Shown: piece by piece, positions 61,662-64,000 of the stretch
How positions within the stretch are numbered: position 1 is the stretch's first letter
How the letters are laid out: each line of letters begins with the position of its first letter
NCBI RefSeq assembly: GCF_036226665.1
Contig: NZ_CP109007.1
Location: forward strand, 6,696,001 to 6,760,000
Origin: Streptomyces sp. NBC_00691
Lineage (GTDB): Bacteria; Actinomycetota; Actinomycetes; Streptomycetales; Streptomycetaceae
Length of the DNA: 64,000 nt
Direction of reading: 5' to 3'
Position numbers and translations under genes: made by a program
The notes under the pieces: generated by a model
Told to the model about the DNA's origin: nothing
What the model saw: the letters and a program-made list of their open reading frames with translations, nothing else
The model's database searches: none

Positions 61662-64000
61662 GTGGGTGCGATCACGATCGTGAAATCCGCCGAGGACGGA
61701 GAGGTACCGGCGGACACGGGACCGCTCGACGCGGGCGGCCCGCCCACCGACCCCGCCCCGCCGTCCGGGCCCGCCCGGGCCGACCAGCTCGACCCCCGCC
61801 GCGTCCGGCTCGTCTTCGGCGGCCTCATGCTCGCGCTGCTCCTCGCCGCGCTCGAGCAGATGATCGTCGCCACCGCCCTGCCGAAGATCGTCGGCGAACT
61901 CCAGGGCCTCGACCGGATGTCCTGGGCGATCACCGCCTATCTGCTCACCGCCACCATCGGCCTGCCGGTCTACGGCAAGCTCGGCGACCTCCTCGGCCGC
62001 AAGGGCGTCTTCCTCTTCGCCATCGTCGTCTTCGTCATCGGCTCGGGACTCGCCGGCTGGTCCCGCAGCATGGACGAACTCATCGCCTTCCGCGCGATCC
62101 AGGGCATCGGCGCCGGCGGCCTGATGATCGGCGTCCAGGCGATCATCGCCGACATCGTCCCCGCCCGGGAACGCGGCCGGTACATGGGCCTCATCGGCGC
62201 CGCCTTCGGCCTCGCCTCCGTCGCGGGACCGCTGCTCGGCGGCTTCTTCACCGACCACGTCTCCTGGCGCTGGTGCTTCTACTTCAACGTGCCCTTCGGG
62301 CTCGTCACCCTCGCCGTCGTCGCCGTCGTCCTCGAACTCCCCAAGCCCACGGCGCGCGCCCGCTTCGACGTCCTCGGCGCCCTCCTCCTCGCCGCCGCCT
62401 CCACCTGCCTGGTCCTGCTCACCAGTTGGGGCGGCACCGAGTACGCCTGGGACTCCCGCGTCGTCATCGCCCTCGCCTGCGGTGCCGCCGGAACCACCCT
62501 GCTCTTCCTGGTCGTCGAGCACCTCGCGCCCGAACCCCTCATCCCGCTGCGGCTGTTCCGCGACTCCGTCTTCACCGTGACCGCCCTCGTCGGCGCCGTC
62601 GTCGGCATCGCCCTCTTCGGCGCCGCCAGCTACCTCCCCAGTTTCCTGCAGATGGTTGAGGGAGCCACCGCCACCGAGTCCGGCCTCCTGATGCTGCCCC
62701 TCATGGGCGGCATCGTCATCGCCTCCGTCGTCTCCGGCCAACTCATCAGCCGCACCGGCCACTACAAGATCTACCCCCTGCTCGGCGGCGCCCTCTCCGT
62801 CCTCGGCATGTGGCTGCTCTCCCGCCTGGACGCCGACACCCCGCGTCTCCAGTACAGCCTCTGGCAGGCCGTCCTCGGCACCGGCATCGGCCTCGTCATG
62901 CCGGTGCTCGTCCTCGCCGTACAGAACTCCGTACGCCCCGGCGACCTCGGCACCGCCACCAGCGCCCACACCTACTTCCGCCAGATCGGCGGCAGCGTCG
63001 GCGCCGCCGTCTTCGGCACCCTCTTCGCCTCCCGGCTCGACGACGCCCTCGGCGACCGGCTCGGCGGCGTCCTCGCCGGCGGCGCGACCTCCCTGCCGCC
63101 CGCCGAGTCGATCACCCCGCAGACGGTCCACACCCTGCCGCCCGCCGTCCGCGACGCCTACATCCAGGCGTACGCCGACGCGATGCCGCGGATCTTCCTG
63201 TACCTCGTGCCGGTCCTCGTGCTCGGCCTCGTCCTCGCCTTCTTCCTCAAGGAGAAACCGCTGGTGACCCACCACAGCCCCACCACCGAGGCCACCGGAG
63301 CCGACGAGTTCGGCAGCGTCCAGGCCGTCCCGCACGCCCGGCACGCCGCCCCCGCGCCCGCCGCCCCCCACTCCGGACTCCCCGTCTGCGGCACCGTCCA
63401 GCACCACGACGGCAGCCGCGTCCCCCGGGCCGCCCTCACCCTCATCGACGTCCAGGGCCGGCAGGTCGGCCGGGGCGCCAGCGGCGAGGACGGGCGGTAC
63501 GCGCTGAGCGTCCCCGGCAGCGGCGCCTACGTCCTGATCGCCGCGGCGGGCGGACACCAGCCCCAGGCCGTGTCCGTCACCGTCGGCGACCGGCCGGTCG
63601 AACTCGACGTCGTGCTCGGCGGCGCCGGGCGGCTCGCGGGCAGCGTCGTCACCGCCGACGGAACACCCGTACGGGACGCGGCCGTCACCCTCACCGACGT
63701 ACGCGGCGAGGTCGTCGCCTCCACCCGCAGCGGGCGCGAGGGCGGATACGTCATCTCCGAACTCGTCGCCGGCGAGTACACACTCGCCGCCAGCGCCCCC
63801 GCGTTCCGGCCCGCCGCGCTCCCCGTCAGCGTCCAGGCCTCCCGCGAGACCCGCCAGGACATCGAACTCGCCGGCGGGGCCGTCCTGCGCGGAACGGTAC
63901 GGGCCGGGGGCGGGCGCCCCGTCGAGGACGCCCGGGTGACCCTGCTCGACGCCGCCGGGAACGTCGTCGACACCCTCACCACCGGCGGCGACGGCACCTT
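61662..64000 (+). CDS. DHA2-type MFS drug exporter fused to C-terminal carboxypeptidase-regulatory-like repeats (runs off window)
   Basis: 779 complete codons are visible, with no stop before the edge. Residues ~45-545: 14-helix H+-antiporter with D1-like LEQMIVATALPKIVGEL, motif A GKLGDLLGRKGVFL near 105, and motif C GAAFGLASVAGPLLGGFF. A cytoplasmic linker (~545-575) leads to three ~80-residue beta-sandwich repeats of the CarboxypepD_reg type: VCGTVQHHDGSRVPRAALTL, LAGSVVTADGTPVRDAAVTL and LRGTVRAGGGRPVEDARVTL; the third is cut by the edge. GTG 61662 with GGGGAG 8 nt upstream is chosen; ATG 61623 is in frame without a ribosome-binding site. The substrate is unknown. Confidence 0.9.
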   Translation, partial: MGAITIVKSAEDGEVPADTGPLDAGGPPTDPAPPSGPARADQLDPRRVRLVFGGLMLALLLAALEQMIVATALPKIVGELQGLDRMSWAITAYLLTATIGLPVYGKLGDLLGRKGVFLFAIVVFVIGSGLAGWSRSMDELIAFRAIQGIGAGGLMIGVQAIIADIVPARERGRYMGLIGAAFGLASVAGPLLGGFFTDHVSWRWCFYFNVPFGLVTLAVVAVVLELPKPTARARFDVLGALLLAAASTCLVLLTSWGGTEYAWDSRVVIALACGAAGTTLLFLVVEHLAPEPLIPLRLFRDSVFTVTALVGAVVGIALFGAASYLPSFLQMVEGATATESGLLMLPLMGGIVIASVVSGQLISRTGHYKIYPLLGGALSVLGMWLLSRLDADTPRLQYSLWQAVLGTGIGLVMPVLVLAVQNSVRPGDLGTATSAHTYFRQIGGSVGAAVFGTLFASRLDDALGDRLGGVLAGGATSLPPAESITPQTVHTLPPAVRDAYIQAYADAMPRIFLYLVPVLVLGLVLAFFLKEKPLVTHHSPTTEATGADEFGSVQAVPHARHAAPAPAAPHSGLPVCGTVQHHDGSRVPRAALTLIDVQGRQVGRGASGEDGRYALSVPGSGAYVLIAAAGGHQPQAVSVTVGDRPVELDVVLGGAGRLAGSVVTADGTPVRDAAVTLTDVRGEVVASTRSGREGGYVISELVAGEYTLAASAPAFRPAALPVSVQASRETRQDIELAGGAVLRGTVRAGGGRPVEDARVTLLDAAGNVVDTLTTGGDGT

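Overview
The window is a contiguous piece of a high-GC actinobacterial chromosome, almost certainly Streptomyces. Evidence: coding third positions are nearly all G or C, GTG and TTG starts are frequent, F420-type oxidoreductases and mycothiol-era DinB proteins are present, many genes appear leaderless, and the ccr-meaA-mcl-mch-acd block next to psd-pssA is a familiar Streptomyces arrangement. No rRNA, tRNA, CRISPR array, prophage or insertion sequence was found.

Layout. 1-8 kb: start of a secreted hydrolase, a cytochrome P450, a membrane-anchored protein of unknown function, a secreted gamma-glutamyltransferase, a second methionine aminopeptidase divergent from a small XRE regulator, a DinB protein, an F420-type PPOX protein and an unknown coiled-coil/helical-repeat protein. 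8.3-13 kb: a reductive pyrimidine (hydantoin) catabolic operon of beta-ureidopropionase, class III aminotransferase, dihydropyrimidinase and an LLM flavin/F420 oxidoreductase, preceded by a repeat-rich regulatory region. 13-21.3 kb: one 2747-residue secreted SpvB/TcB-TcC/RHS protein ending in a probable type 44 polymorphic toxin tip. 21.6-24 kb: an acetyltransferase and an NCS1 nucleobase permease that fits the catabolic operon functionally, which suggests that the toxin gene separates the two. 24-38.6 kb: housekeeping and repair genes (trypsin-like protease, permuted lipoate ligase, inositol-phosphatase family, FAD oxidoreductase, Sua5/YciO protein, phosphodiesterase, Ada-AlkA fusion plus Ogt, sirtuin, orphan antitoxin-like RHH protein, BCCT transporter, glycerate kinase). 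37.3-43.7 kb: a PucR/CdaR-type regulator divergent from a complete five-gene branched-chain-amino-acid/urea-type ABC transporter. 43.7-47.3 kb: epimerase, double-GNAT protein, pssA and psd. 47.4-56.6 kb: the ethylmalonyl-CoA pathway (ccr, meaA, mcl, mch, acyl-CoA dehydrogenase) with a TetR regulator and a tandem-fused hydroxyacyl-CoA dehydrogenase upstream. 56.9-64 kb: HEAT-repeat protein, RidA, secreted tripeptidyl aminopeptidase, an Rv2578c-type radical SAM protein with a LexA-like box, an SRPBCC protein, and a DHA2-type MFS exporter with an unusual C-terminal tail that runs off the window.

How the genes work together. The pyrimidine operon should turn dihydrouracil or hydantoins into beta-alanine and then a semialdehyde, with the NCS1 permease as importer. 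The ethylmalonyl-CoA block carries crotonyl-CoA through carboxylation, mutation, oxidation, hydration and cleavage to glyoxylate and propionyl-CoA, feeding acetyl-CoA assimilation and polyketide extender units. Psd-PssA make phosphatidylethanolamine. The most unusual items are the toxin gene with no visible immunity gene, the periodic repeats ahead of the pyrimidine operon, the symmetric leaderless map/XRE promoter, the palindrome-embedded ccr promoter with a long leader, and the exporter fused to carboxypeptidase-regulatory-like repeats. Statements about other genomes come from memory and were not checked.
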